Assembly: GCA_005877965.1 (NCBI GenBank)
Contig: VBNP01000191.1
Span: forward strand, 1 to 5,193
Reading direction: 5' to 3'
Origin: Gammaproteobacteria bacterium
GTDB taxonomy: Bacteria; Pseudomonadota; Gammaproteobacteria; Steroidobacterales; Steroidobacteraceae
Length of the DNA: 5,193 nt
Part shown: positions 1 to 5,193 of the stretch, piece by piece
Position numbering within the stretch: position 1 is the stretch's first letter
Layout: each line of letters begins with the position of its first letter
Position numbers and translations under genes: made by a program
The notes under the pieces: model-generated
Seen by the model: only the letters and a program-made list of their open reading frames with translations
Database searches by the model: none
What the model was told of the DNA's origin: nothing

Positions 1-678
1 CTCGCGCAGTTGCAGCGCCTTCTCGGCGAGCGCATGGGAAAGGACATCTTCTTCTACTCGATCACCATCGATCCCAAGCGGGACACGCCGAAAGTGCTCA
101 AGGCCTACGCGGAGAAGTACGGCGTCGGGCCGGGGTGGCTCTTCCTCTCCGGCAAGGACGAAGACATCAGGCTCGCGACCAAGAAGCTGGGTTTGTCCCG
201 GGTGCGCGACGCGGCCAGCAAAGACGGGCACAGCGCGAGCCTCATGGTCGGCAACGAGCCGAGCGGGCTGTGGATGCGCAACTCCGCCGTGGACAACCCG
301 CAGTTCCTCGCCACGACGATAGCGAATTTTCTGGGTTGGAAGAATGCGGCGCCAGGGAAGAGTTACGCGGAAGCGCGTCCGCTCGCGCTCGACAAGGGAG
401 AATACTTCTTTCAAAGCCAGTGCAGCGTCTGCCACAGCATCGGGCAAGGCGACAAGATGGGACCGGACCTCGCGGGCGTGACTGCACGGCGGGATCGCGC
501 GTGGCTCGCGCGTTACATCACGGCTCCCGACAAGATGCTCGCCGAGGGCGATCCGATCGCCGTCGCCCTTTTCGAGAAGTACCAGTACGCTCGTATGCCC
601 AATCTGCGCCTCAGCCCGGATGAAGTGGCGGCCGTGCTCTCGTACGTGGAAGGGCGGGGCGACGCTCGTGGGAGATAA
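1..678 (+). CDS. SCO/SenC-cytochrome c fusion protein, 5' truncated by window edge
   Basis: The frame is open from base 1 to the TAA at 676-678, so the gene starts outside the window; the TTG at base 10 is not a convincing start. Numbering residues from that TTG, residues 1 to about 110 match the second half of a SCO/SenC thioredoxin-like domain: FYSITIDPKRDTP, the GWLFLSG strand, and the conserved copper-ligand His at H74 in DGHSAS. The CxxxC copper site expected upstream is not in the window. After a short linker, residues about 125-218 form a class I cytochrome c domain with heme motif CSVCH (C138, C141, H142) and probable axial Met196 in YARMPNL. Heme attachment requires export, so the protein should be periplasmic or membrane-anchored. 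SCO proteins bind Cu and deliver it to, or do thiol redox on, copper oxidases; the fused heme suggests electron transfer. It lies 33 bp ahead of the multicopper oxidase gene and is closely similar to the second SCO gene at 2648-3379. Confidence 0.9.
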   Translation, partial: LAQLQRLLGERMGKDIFFYSITIDPKRDTPKVLKAYAEKYGVGPGWLFLSGKDEDIRLATKKLGLSRVRDAASKDGHSASLMVGNEPSGLWMRNSAVDNPQFLATTIANFLGWKNAAPGKSYAEARPLALDKGEYFFQSQCSVCHSIGQGDKMGPDLAGVTARRDRAWLARYITAPDKMLAEGDPIAVALFEKYQYARMPNLRLSPDEVAAVLSYVEGRGDARGR

Positions 679-696
679 CTTCGATTCGCCGGAGTG

Positions 697-706
697 AAAG
701 GGAGAA
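697..706 (+). promoter_or_regulatory. Ribosome binding site of the multicopper oxidase gene
   Basis: AAAGGGAGAA is purine-rich and contains GGAG at 701-704, 7 bases before the ATG at 712. It supports this ATG as the start. The intergenic gap to the preceding gene is only 33 bp and shows no promoter or terminator, which fits co-transcription. Confidence 0.7.
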
Positions 707-711
707 CCTAA

Positions 712-2622
712 ATGCACTTGCTCAAATATCGTCTGACCAAGCGTCAATTGGATGTGCTGAAAAATCGGAAGGAGCTGATCAAGGCCGGCATCAGCCGGCG
801 CGATCTGCTCAAGCTCGGCCTTATGACGAGCGCGGGCGTTCTCGTCGACGGCCTCAGCGTGAGCCGCGCTTTTGGTCAAACTACTACTCCAACGGCTATT
901 GACGCGACAGGAGCTATCACGGCAGTGAGCAGAAGCACGAGTCAATCCTGCGGCTCCCGCGGGTCGAGTCTTTGCGTGGTCAGCCCGCCGATCCAGCCGT
1001 TTCTGGATTTGCTGCCGACGCCGCGCGACGGGACCTGGAGGATCCAGACACCGACCGCGCTGAGCCCGGCGCCGACGGTGGCGCCGAACACGGGCGCGGG
1101 CGAAGGCCGTACCATCGCTCATCAGGCGTTCACCGAGTTTCCGCCGCAGAAGTTCTACGGTGTCACGCAAAAGGCGGGGGCGCTCAGCATCACTTCCGAT
1201 CCGACCATCGATCCGCAGAACCTGTGGGGTTTCGCGATCGGCACGCCCGAGCAGAACAATCCGATCAACGTGCCGGGACCGCTGTACGTCGAGCATTACA
1301 ACGTGCCTATCCTGGTGCGCAACTACAACCGGCTGCCGCCGGAAGGACAGAACGGCGGGTTCGGGAAACCCTCGGTGACGACGCACCTGCACAACGGCCA
1401 CACGCCTTCGGAGAGCGACGGCAATCCCTGCAACTTCTTCGAGATCGGCCAGTTCTACGACCAGCACTACCCGAACGTCTACGCCGGGATCAAATCCACG
1501 CATCCGGGCACGGGCGACATCCGGGAGGCTCTGCACACGCTCTGGTATCACGACCACCGCGTCGATTTCACCGCCCAGAATACCTACAAGGGCCTGGCGG
1601 GGATGTACCTGCTCTTCAACGATAAGGATACCGGCGACGAGCTGACCGGGTTCCATCTGCCGAGCTTCCCGCAGTTCGACATCCCCATGGTGTTCAACGA
1701 CAAGGTGATCGACCCGAGCACCGGCCAGCTGTTCTTCGATCTGTTCAATCTGGACGGCATCCTGGGCGACCGGTTCCTGGTGAACGGCAAGGTCCAGCCG
1801 GTCCTGCACGTCAGCCCGAGGCGCTACCGCTTCCGCTGGCTGAATACGGGGCCTTCGCGGTTCTATCAATTCTTCCTGACCGATCTGACCAACTTGGGCG
1901 CGAACAACACGTTCTGGCAGATCTCGACCGACGGCAATCTCACGGACCGGCCGTACCAGGTCTCGAGCGCCCGGGTCAGCGTGTCGGAGCGCGTGGACGT
2001 GATCGTGGACTTCACCGGGAAGGCGGGGAAGACGTTCTACATCGAGAACCGGCTGATACAGAGCGACGGACAAGGACCGAGCGGCGGGCTGTTTGCTGCG
2101 GGGCAGGGCGATCTGATCTTGAAGATCGTTGTCGACGGTCCTGTGGTGAACGACAACAGCCAGAACCCGGCCACCATCACGGCGTTCTACGGTTTCCCGA
2201 ACACGACCGATCCGGTGCGGGTCGAGCGCACCTTCGTGTTCCAGAACCGGGGCGACTGGGAGATCAACGAGAAGATCTTCGCCTGCGATGACATACGCTT
2301 CCAGGTCCTGAAGAATTCCAACGAGCGATGGACGATACAGAACGAGGGCTCGAGCTGGCACCATCCGGTCCATATCCACTTCGAGGAATTCCAGACGCTG
2401 TCGATCAACGGCCGGGCGCCTGCGACCTCTCCGCTCGTCCAGAAAGGGCGCAAGGACGTGGCGAGGCTCGAGTCGCGCGATACCCACGTGGTCTACTTCC
2501 GCTTCCGCGACTTCCACGGCAGATATCCGATCCACTGCCACAACGTCGTGCACGAGGACCACGCGATGATGGCGCACTGGGAGATCGTCGATACCGGCGG
2601 TGACACCAACCCGCGGCCGTAA
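712..2622 (+). CDS. Tat-exported multicopper oxidase, CotA/phenoxazinone synthase-like
   Basis: This 636-residue protein should oxidise a substrate by one-electron steps and reduce O2 to water in the periplasm. The N-terminus has a long basic region, then the twin-arginine motif SRRDLLKLG (28-36), a hydrophobic stretch and a plausible cleavage site near residue 55 (SRAFG/Q). Three cupredoxin domains follow. All four copper motifs are present: HLH at 225-227 followed by NGHTPSESDG, WYHDH with H280 and H282, HPVHIH with H551, H554 and H556, and HCHNVVHEDHAM with H608, C609, H610, H614 and M619. That gives ten His ligands, the Cys bridge and an axial Met for type 1 copper. PFLDLLPTP before domain 1, HLHxGxTPxxSDG and HCHxxxHEDxxMM are the pattern of CotA and phenoxazinone synthase rather than of the HWHG laccases or CueO. 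The length is near phenoxazinone synthase and above CotA (about 510). Non-ligand cysteines C80, C88, C240 and C525 could form disulfides. The substrate is unknown; Mn(II), phenols, bilirubin-like compounds or a cytochrome are all possible. Confidence 0.95.
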   Translation: MHLLKYRLTKRQLDVLKNRKELIKAGISRRDLLKLGLMTSAGVLVDGLSVSRAFGQTTTPTAIDATGAITAVSRSTSQSCGSRGSSLCVVSPPIQPFLDLLPTPRDGTWRIQTPTALSPAPTVAPNTGAGEGRTIAHQAFTEFPPQKFYGVTQKAGALSITSDPTIDPQNLWGFAIGTPEQNNPINVPGPLYVEHYNVPILVRNYNRLPPEGQNGGFGKPSVTTHLHNGHTPSESDGNPCNFFEIGQFYDQHYPNVYAGIKSTHPGTGDIREALHTLWYHDHRVDFTAQNTYKGLAGMYLLFNDKDTGDELTGFHLPSFPQFDIPMVFNDKVIDPSTGQLFFDLFNLDGILGDRFLVNGKVQPVLHVSPRRYRFRWLNTGPSRFYQFFLTDLTNLGANNTFWQISTDGNLTDRPYQVSSARVSVSERVDVIVDFTGKAGKTFYIENRLIQSDGQGPSGGLFAAGQGDLILKIVVDGPVVNDNSQNPATITAFYGFPNTTDPVRVERTFVFQNRGDWEINEKIFACDDIRFQVLKNSNERWTIQNEGSSWHHPVHIHFEEFQTLSINGRAPATSPLVQKGRKDVARLESRDTHVVYFRFRDFHGRYPIHCHNVVHEDHAMMAHWEIVDTGGDTNPRP

Positions 2623-2635
2623 GCTCTGGACCGCG

Positions 2636-2642
2636 AAAGGAG
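2636..2642 (+). promoter_or_regulatory. Ribosome binding site deciding the start of the second SCO gene
   Basis: AAAGGAG lies 5 bases before the ATG at 2648. This is a strong Shine-Dalgarno sequence and picks 2648 over the in-frame upstream ATG-less extension or an alternative start at 2600, which would overlap the oxidase gene and lack such a site. The protein then begins directly ahead of a twin-arginine motif. Confidence 0.8.
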
Positions 2643-2647
2643 ACAAC

Positions 2648-3379
2648 ATGATCAAGATGTCCAGAAGAGCATGGCTGGGAATGGCGAGCGCCGCGGCGGC
2701 GGTCGGGGTGGTCGGACTGCCGCCTTTGCAGCGGGAAAGCCGCGCGGCGCCATTGCCGCCTCGCGAGCTGATCCGGCGGCGGAATTTTCCCAATGTCGTG
2801 CTCACCACGCACGAAGGCGAGCGCGTCCGCTTCTACGACGACCTCATCAAAGAGAAGTTCGTGACCGTCAATATGATGTACTCGACCTGCAAGGCGACCT
2901 GCCCGCTCACCACGGCGAATCTCGTGCAGGTGCAGAAGCTCCTCGCCGACCGCGTCGGGCGCGATCTTTTCATGTATTCGATCACGCTCGACCCGAAGCA
3001 GGACACACCCGAAGTCCTGAACGCGTACGCCAAGACGTTCGGCGTGGGGGCAGGGTGGAAGTTTCTCACCGGGAACCCGGACGACATCGAGCAGTTGCGC
3101 CGCCGCCTGGGGTTCAGGTGGGCCAACCAGGAAATGGACAAGAACAAGGACTTCCACACCGGGAACCTGCGCTACGGCAACGAGCCCCTCATGCTCTGGG
3201 GAGCCGTGCCGGGCTTGGCCGAGCCGACGTGGGTCAGCGAATGCATCCTGTTCGCTGACTGGCCGGAGAATCGACTGAGGGACCGGCAGCGGATCGTCGA
3301 GGCGAAGTCCCGCAAGGCGTCGGACGCCGGGCGTACGGAGCCGGTGGCGCCGATGACTCACGATCACGGGCAACACTAG
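2648..3379 (+). CDS. Tat-exported SCO1/SenC family copper protein
   Basis: This 243-residue protein is a thioredoxin-fold SCO/SenC protein: a copper chaperone or thiol redox protein of the periplasm, classically serving the CuA site of cytochrome oxidase. The N-terminus carries a twin-arginine motif (SRRAWLG, residues 5-11), an Ala/Gly/Val-rich hydrophobic stretch to about residue 24, and a possible cleavage site around residues 33-34. Copper ligands are C81 and C85 in STCKATCP, plus H170 in DFHTGN. The SITLDPKQDTP and GWKFLTG strands are typical of the family. The C-terminal tail (about 205-243) is polar and ends with three histidines (H238, H240, H243) that could bind metal. The ATG at 2648 is chosen for its AAAGGAG. 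The gene starts 25 bp after the oxidase stop, so the two are surely co-transcribed; no oxidase with a CuA site is nearby, so the multicopper oxidase is the likely client (inference). Its SCO domain aligns closely with that at 1-678, so the two are paralogues. Confidence 0.93.
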   Translation: MIKMSRRAWLGMASAAAAVGVVGLPPLQRESRAAPLPPRELIRRRNFPNVVLTTHEGERVRFYDDLIKEKFVTVNMMYSTCKATCPLTTANLVQVQKLLADRVGRDLFMYSITLDPKQDTPEVLNAYAKTFGVGAGWKFLTGNPDDIEQLRRRLGFRWANQEMDKNKDFHTGNLRYGNEPLMLWGAVPGLAEPTWVSECILFADWPENRLRDRQRIVEAKSRKASDAGRTEPVAPMTHDHGQH

Positions 3380-3406
3380 GTCTGAACGCGCTCTCAATCG
3401 AAAACA

Positions 3407-3429
3407 GACGGGAGAAAACCTCTCCCGTC
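3407..3429 (+). promoter_or_regulatory. Perfect 9-bp hairpin covering the cytochrome c ribosome binding region
   Basis: GACGGGAGA (3407-3415) and TCTCCCGTC (3421-3429) are exact reverse complements separated by the 5-base loop AAACC. The left arm contains GGAG (3411-3414), the only Shine-Dalgarno-like sequence before the cytochrome gene, so folding in mRNA would hide it. There is no T-run after it, so it does not look like an intrinsic terminator. A regulatory role is inference. Confidence 0.5.
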
Positions 3430-3441
3430 CGTTTCGGACGG
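3425..3441 (+). promoter_or_regulatory. Second hairpin, overlapping and incompatible with the first
   Basis: CCGTCCG (3425-3431) and CGGACGG (3435-3441) are exact reverse complements around a TTT loop. Bases 3425-3429 also belong to the right arm of the hairpin at 3407-3429, so only one of the two can fold at a time. If this one forms, the GGAG at 3411-3414 is released. The arrangement resembles an on/off RNA switch, but it lies within sequence that also appears to encode the cytochrome signal peptide. Confidence 0.4.
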
Positions 3442-3470
3442 CGATCTGCGCGCTTCTTTTTGCGGGCATA

Positions 3471-3911
3471 TTGACGTCCGCGCCGGTCCGGGCGGACGGC
3501 AAGATCGAGAGTCTGACTGCGGATGAAGCGCGCGGCAAGCTCATCTATACGACGAGCCGCGGCGCCGCGGGGAGGCTGCTCTATTTCCGGCTGCTGACGG
3601 CGGGCGAGCGCGCTCTGCCCGCCAACGGGATCGTCTGCGCGAACTGCCACGGCGCGGACGGAAAAGGCGGCAGGGAAGGCAATATCGTGATGGCCGATAT
3701 CACTTACAGGACGCTGAGCAGGCCGCTGCCCGCCTCCCCGCCTTGGAACAAGGCGCGCGCCCCTTACACGGACGCTCTGCTCGCGCGCGCCATCACTCGG
3801 GGCCTGGATTCGTCCGGACAGCAGCTCGATTCCTCAATGCCCCGCTGGATACTCTCCGATCCGGAGCTGCAGGACCTTCTCAAATACCTGAAGCGTGTGG
3901 GAAACAAATGA
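3471..3911 (+). CDS. Small monoheme c-type cytochrome with non-canonical or lost start
   Basis: The product is a periplasmic electron carrier with one covalent heme. Counting from the TTG at 3471 (146 residues), the heme motif is CANCH (C56, C59, H60), followed by GADGKGG, and the probable axial ligand is M123 in SSMPRW, ahead of a C-terminal helix (LQDLLKYLKRVG). The TTG start is doubtful: it falls inside what reads as a Sec signal peptide. The same frame stays open upstream to a TGA at 3354, and codons from about 3420 encode SRPFR, then a hydrophobic core TAICALLFAGIL, then APVRA/D, an ideal cleavage site. A GGAG (3411-3414) sits 5 bases before codon 3420, but that codon is CTC, and no in-frame ATG, GTG or TTG precedes 3471. 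The functional gene may therefore begin near 3420 through an unusual codon, a sequencing error or a lost start. It follows the SCO gene closely and would supply as a separate protein the cytochrome that is fused in the gene at 1-678. Confidence 0.85.
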   Translation: MTSAPVRADGKIESLTADEARGKLIYTTSRGAAGRLLYFRLLTAGERALPANGIVCANCHGADGKGGREGNIVMADITYRTLSRPLPASPPWNKARAPYTDALLARAITRGLDSSGQQLDSSMPRWILSDPELQDLLKYLKRVGNK

Positions 3912-3939
3912 CAAAAGGCTGCCCTCGTCGCCGCACGAC

Positions 3940-5049
3940 CTATGCGGCGAACGGGTCCGGATCAGGGGCTCTCGTTTCACGCGTTCGCGCATAGATCGCC
4001 TTTACCGCGTCGGAGGCGAGATAGGAGCAGCCGCTGTTCGCGCCCGTCGCAACGAGAAGCCCCGCCTTCACCAGGCACTCGAGCGCGTCGTCGGCCTCGC
4101 GCGCCGAAACCATGGCCGTAGACTCGTAAAGAGCCGTGGTCAAGCTGCCGCCGATTGCCGCCTGGGCGAGCGCGGAGGTCGCCTGCTCGGGCAGGCTGCG
4201 ACGCCTGACCTCGCGCTCGAGCTCCTCCCACAAGCGGTCGTACTCCTGAGTCCTCCGGAGCAAGATTCTCGCTTGGTGGAAGTGCGCGGTGAGGCAAAAG
4301 CGGATCCACGGACGCGCGTCACGTTCTGGCTGCCACGCGCCTTGGTCGACTTCATCGAGCGTCCTGTAGTACTCGTCGTTGTTGACGCTCAGGTATTCGT
4401 CGATGCTCGCGAACGGTGGCGCAGAAATGCCGTCGCGTGCAAGAACGAAGGTCTGCAAGGTCCGGGCCATGCGGCCGTTGGCGTCGCTGAAGGGATGGAT
4501 CGCGGCGAGATTCAGGTGCGCCATGGCGGCCCGGATGAATACCGGGACCTCGTTCCTTTCGTTCAGCGATGCGATCAGCTCGGCCATCAGTCCCGGAATG
4601 AATTTGGCGTGCGGGGCCCTGTAGACGGGTCTGCTGGAGGGCTCCTCTCTGACCGATATCGACCCTCGCCGCCAGCGGCCCGGCCCCTTTTCCGGGTCGT
4701 GCCCCACCATCATGTAGTGCAAGGCCCGGATGATGCCTTCGTCGATCGCGAAGTCGGGAGCATCAGCCAACTGGAGTGCGAAGCTCAACGCCGTGTGATA
4801 GCCGGGCGTGGCCGACCAGGCATCGGGATTCTCGGCGCCCGGCTCATCCTCGCCGGCGCCGGCGTTCTCGAGGAAGAGGTTGCCTAGGGCGGGATTCTTC
4901 GAGGCGCGCAGAACGCGGTCCTGGATGGCACGCCACGGCAATCCGGGCCATGCCCGCAGCCTAGGCAGGTTCAACTGCCTGCGGATAGCGTCGATCTCGT
5001 CGTTGACTTTCGCTTCTCGCTCGGTGACCGGCGGCGTCCGAAACAACAT
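3940..5049 (-). CDS. Fic family protein, probable protein AMP-transferase
   Basis: This 369-residue protein belongs to the Fic/DOC superfamily, which usually transfers AMP from ATP to a hydroxyl side chain of a target protein. The active-site motif is HPFSDANGRMAR (185-196), matching HxFx(D/E)GNGRxxR with catalytic H185, acidic D189, N191, R193 and R196, but with Ala190 at the usual Gly. Upstream, IRALHYMM, the HDPEKGPGRWR segment and the VPVFIRAAMAHLNLAAIHPF helix are typical Fic-domain features. The N-terminal segment has FLEN (59-62), in the place where class II Fic proteins carry their inhibitory (S/T)xxxE(G/N) helix, but with N57 instead of Ser/Thr. The last 80 or so residues (ALECLVKAGLLVATG, then GCSYLASDAVKAIY) look like a winged helix, common in long Fic proteins. 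The ATG at 5049 has AAAGGG 8 bases upstream. It converges on the cytochrome operon, with a 28-bp gap, and lies 18 bp after the gene at the right edge. The target is unknown. Confidence 0.92.
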   Translation of the reverse strand: MLFRTPPVTEREAKVNDEIDAIRRQLNLPRLRAWPGLPWRAIQDRVLRASKNPALGNLFLENAGAGEDEPGAENPDAWSATPGYHTALSFALQLADAPDFAIDEGIIRALHYMMVGHDPEKGPGRWRRGSISVREEPSSRPVYRAPHAKFIPGLMAELIASLNERNEVPVFIRAAMAHLNLAAIHPFSDANGRMARTLQTFVLARDGISAPPFASIDEYLSVNNDEYYRTLDEVDQGAWQPERDARPWIRFCLTAHFHQARILLRRTQEYDRLWEELEREVRRRSLPEQATSALAQAAIGGSLTTALYESTAMVSAREADDALECLVKAGLLVATGANSGCSYLASDAVKAIYARTRETRAPDPDPFAA

Positions 5050-5067
5050 CGTGACCGCCCTTTCCCA

Positions 5068-5193
5068 CTATTTCTTCGGTTCCTGCAGGTCGCGGACCTC
5101 GGTATTCATGCGCACGTCCTTGCGGCGGCGCTTGACGAGGAGCTTCCCGGTTTCGAAATAGTCGCCTCTCACGGCAAGCTCCGCAGCGCGCTC
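5068..5193 (-). CDS. C-terminal end of an unrecognised protein, cut by window edge
   Basis: Reading the minus strand from base 5193, one frame stays open for 41 codons and stops at TAG (5070-5068). The peptide is charged and basic, with GDYFETGKLLVKRRRK in the middle and a polar tail VRDLQEPKK. I do not recognise the family. It ends 18 bp before the Fic start, and the Fic ribosome binding site lies in that gap, so the two genes are probably co-transcribed and may work together; a Fic partner or target encoded here is possible but unsupported. Because only the end is visible, reality rests on the open frame, the natural C-terminal composition and the tight spacing. Confidence 0.5.
   Translation of the reverse strand, partial: ERAAELAVRGDYFETGKLLVKRRRKDVRMNTEVRDLQEPKK

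Noticed and set aside
784..799. GCCGGC-ATCA-GCCGGC inverted repeat near the start of the oxidase gene
   Set aside because: It lies in the codons for AGISRR of the signal peptide; a short all-GC repeat in GC-rich DNA is easily due to chance.
972..1625. Alternative + strand frame inside the oxidase gene
   Set aside because: It overlaps the cupredoxin domain 1 coding sequence containing the copper motifs and yields an Arg/Ala/Gly-rich product with no domain.
2405..3544. Long - strand open frame of 379 codons under the oxidase end, SCO gene and cytochrome start
   Set aside because: It spans three genes on the opposite strand that have clear domains and start sites; its product is Arg-rich without a recognisable motif, as expected for a codon-bias shadow.
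3912..3939. Possible terminator between the convergent cytochrome and Fic genes
   Set aside because: The 28-bp gap has only a weak 4-bp pairing (GTCG/CGAC) and no T-run on either strand, so no terminator can be supported.
4851..4864. 14-bp perfect palindrome CGCCGGCGCCGGCG
   Set aside because: It encodes the alternating Ala-Gly stretch of the Fic protein and is explained by repeated GCC/GGC codons; no second copy or other regulatory context is seen.
3895..4887. Long + strand open frame of 330 codons across the Fic gene
   Set aside because: It is antisense to a gene with clear Fic motifs, has low-complexity Arg/Gly/Val-rich content typical of GC-rich shadow frames, and starts within the cytochrome gene without a ribosome binding site.
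1..5193. tRNA, rRNA, CRISPR arrays, insertion sequences or long direct repeats
   Set aside because: Reading both strands shows no cloverleaf, no rRNA-like segment, no spaced repeats and no transposase motif; nearly all bases are accounted for by the listed genes.

Overview
The window is about 5.2 kb of uniformly GC-rich bacterial DNA. Twin-arginine export signals, c-type cytochromes and SCO-type copper proteins point to a Gram-negative, aerobic or facultative organism with a periplasm. Proteobacteria or one of the GC-rich soil/sediment phyla would fit. The sequence does not allow a narrower taxonomic call, and there is no rRNA or tRNA in the window.

Layout: positions 1-3911 hold four genes on the + strand, tightly spaced and probably one operon. 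They are (1) the C-terminal part of a SCO/SenC protein fused to a cytochrome c domain, cut by the left edge; (2) a Tat-exported three-domain multicopper oxidase of the CotA/phenoxazinone-synthase type with every expected copper ligand present; (3) a second, Tat-exported SCO/SenC protein with an intact CxxxC copper site; and (4) a small monoheme cytochrome c whose signal peptide is encoded but has no normal start codon. Positions 3940-5193 hold two genes on the - strand that converge on this operon: a Fic-domain protein (probable AMP-transferase) with a C-terminal winged-helix-like region, and upstream of it the last 41 codons of an unrecognised gene cut by the right edge.

How the genes may work together (inference): the multicopper oxidase would be the O2-reducing enzyme. 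The two SCO proteins would load or protect its copper, or act as thiol/copper redox proteins. The two cytochrome c modules would carry electrons between the oxidase and other periplasmic or membrane partners. The oxidase substrate cannot be read from the sequence; a metal ion, a phenolic compound or a cytochrome are all possible. No cytochrome oxidase subunit, the usual SCO client, is seen here. The Fic module looks functionally separate.

Most notable points: the two SCO copies on either side of the oxidase are close paralogues, one fused to a cytochrome and one followed by a separate cytochrome; the cytochrome gene lacks a canonical start ahead of its signal peptide; and two overlapping, mutually exclusive perfect hairpins lie exactly at that start.
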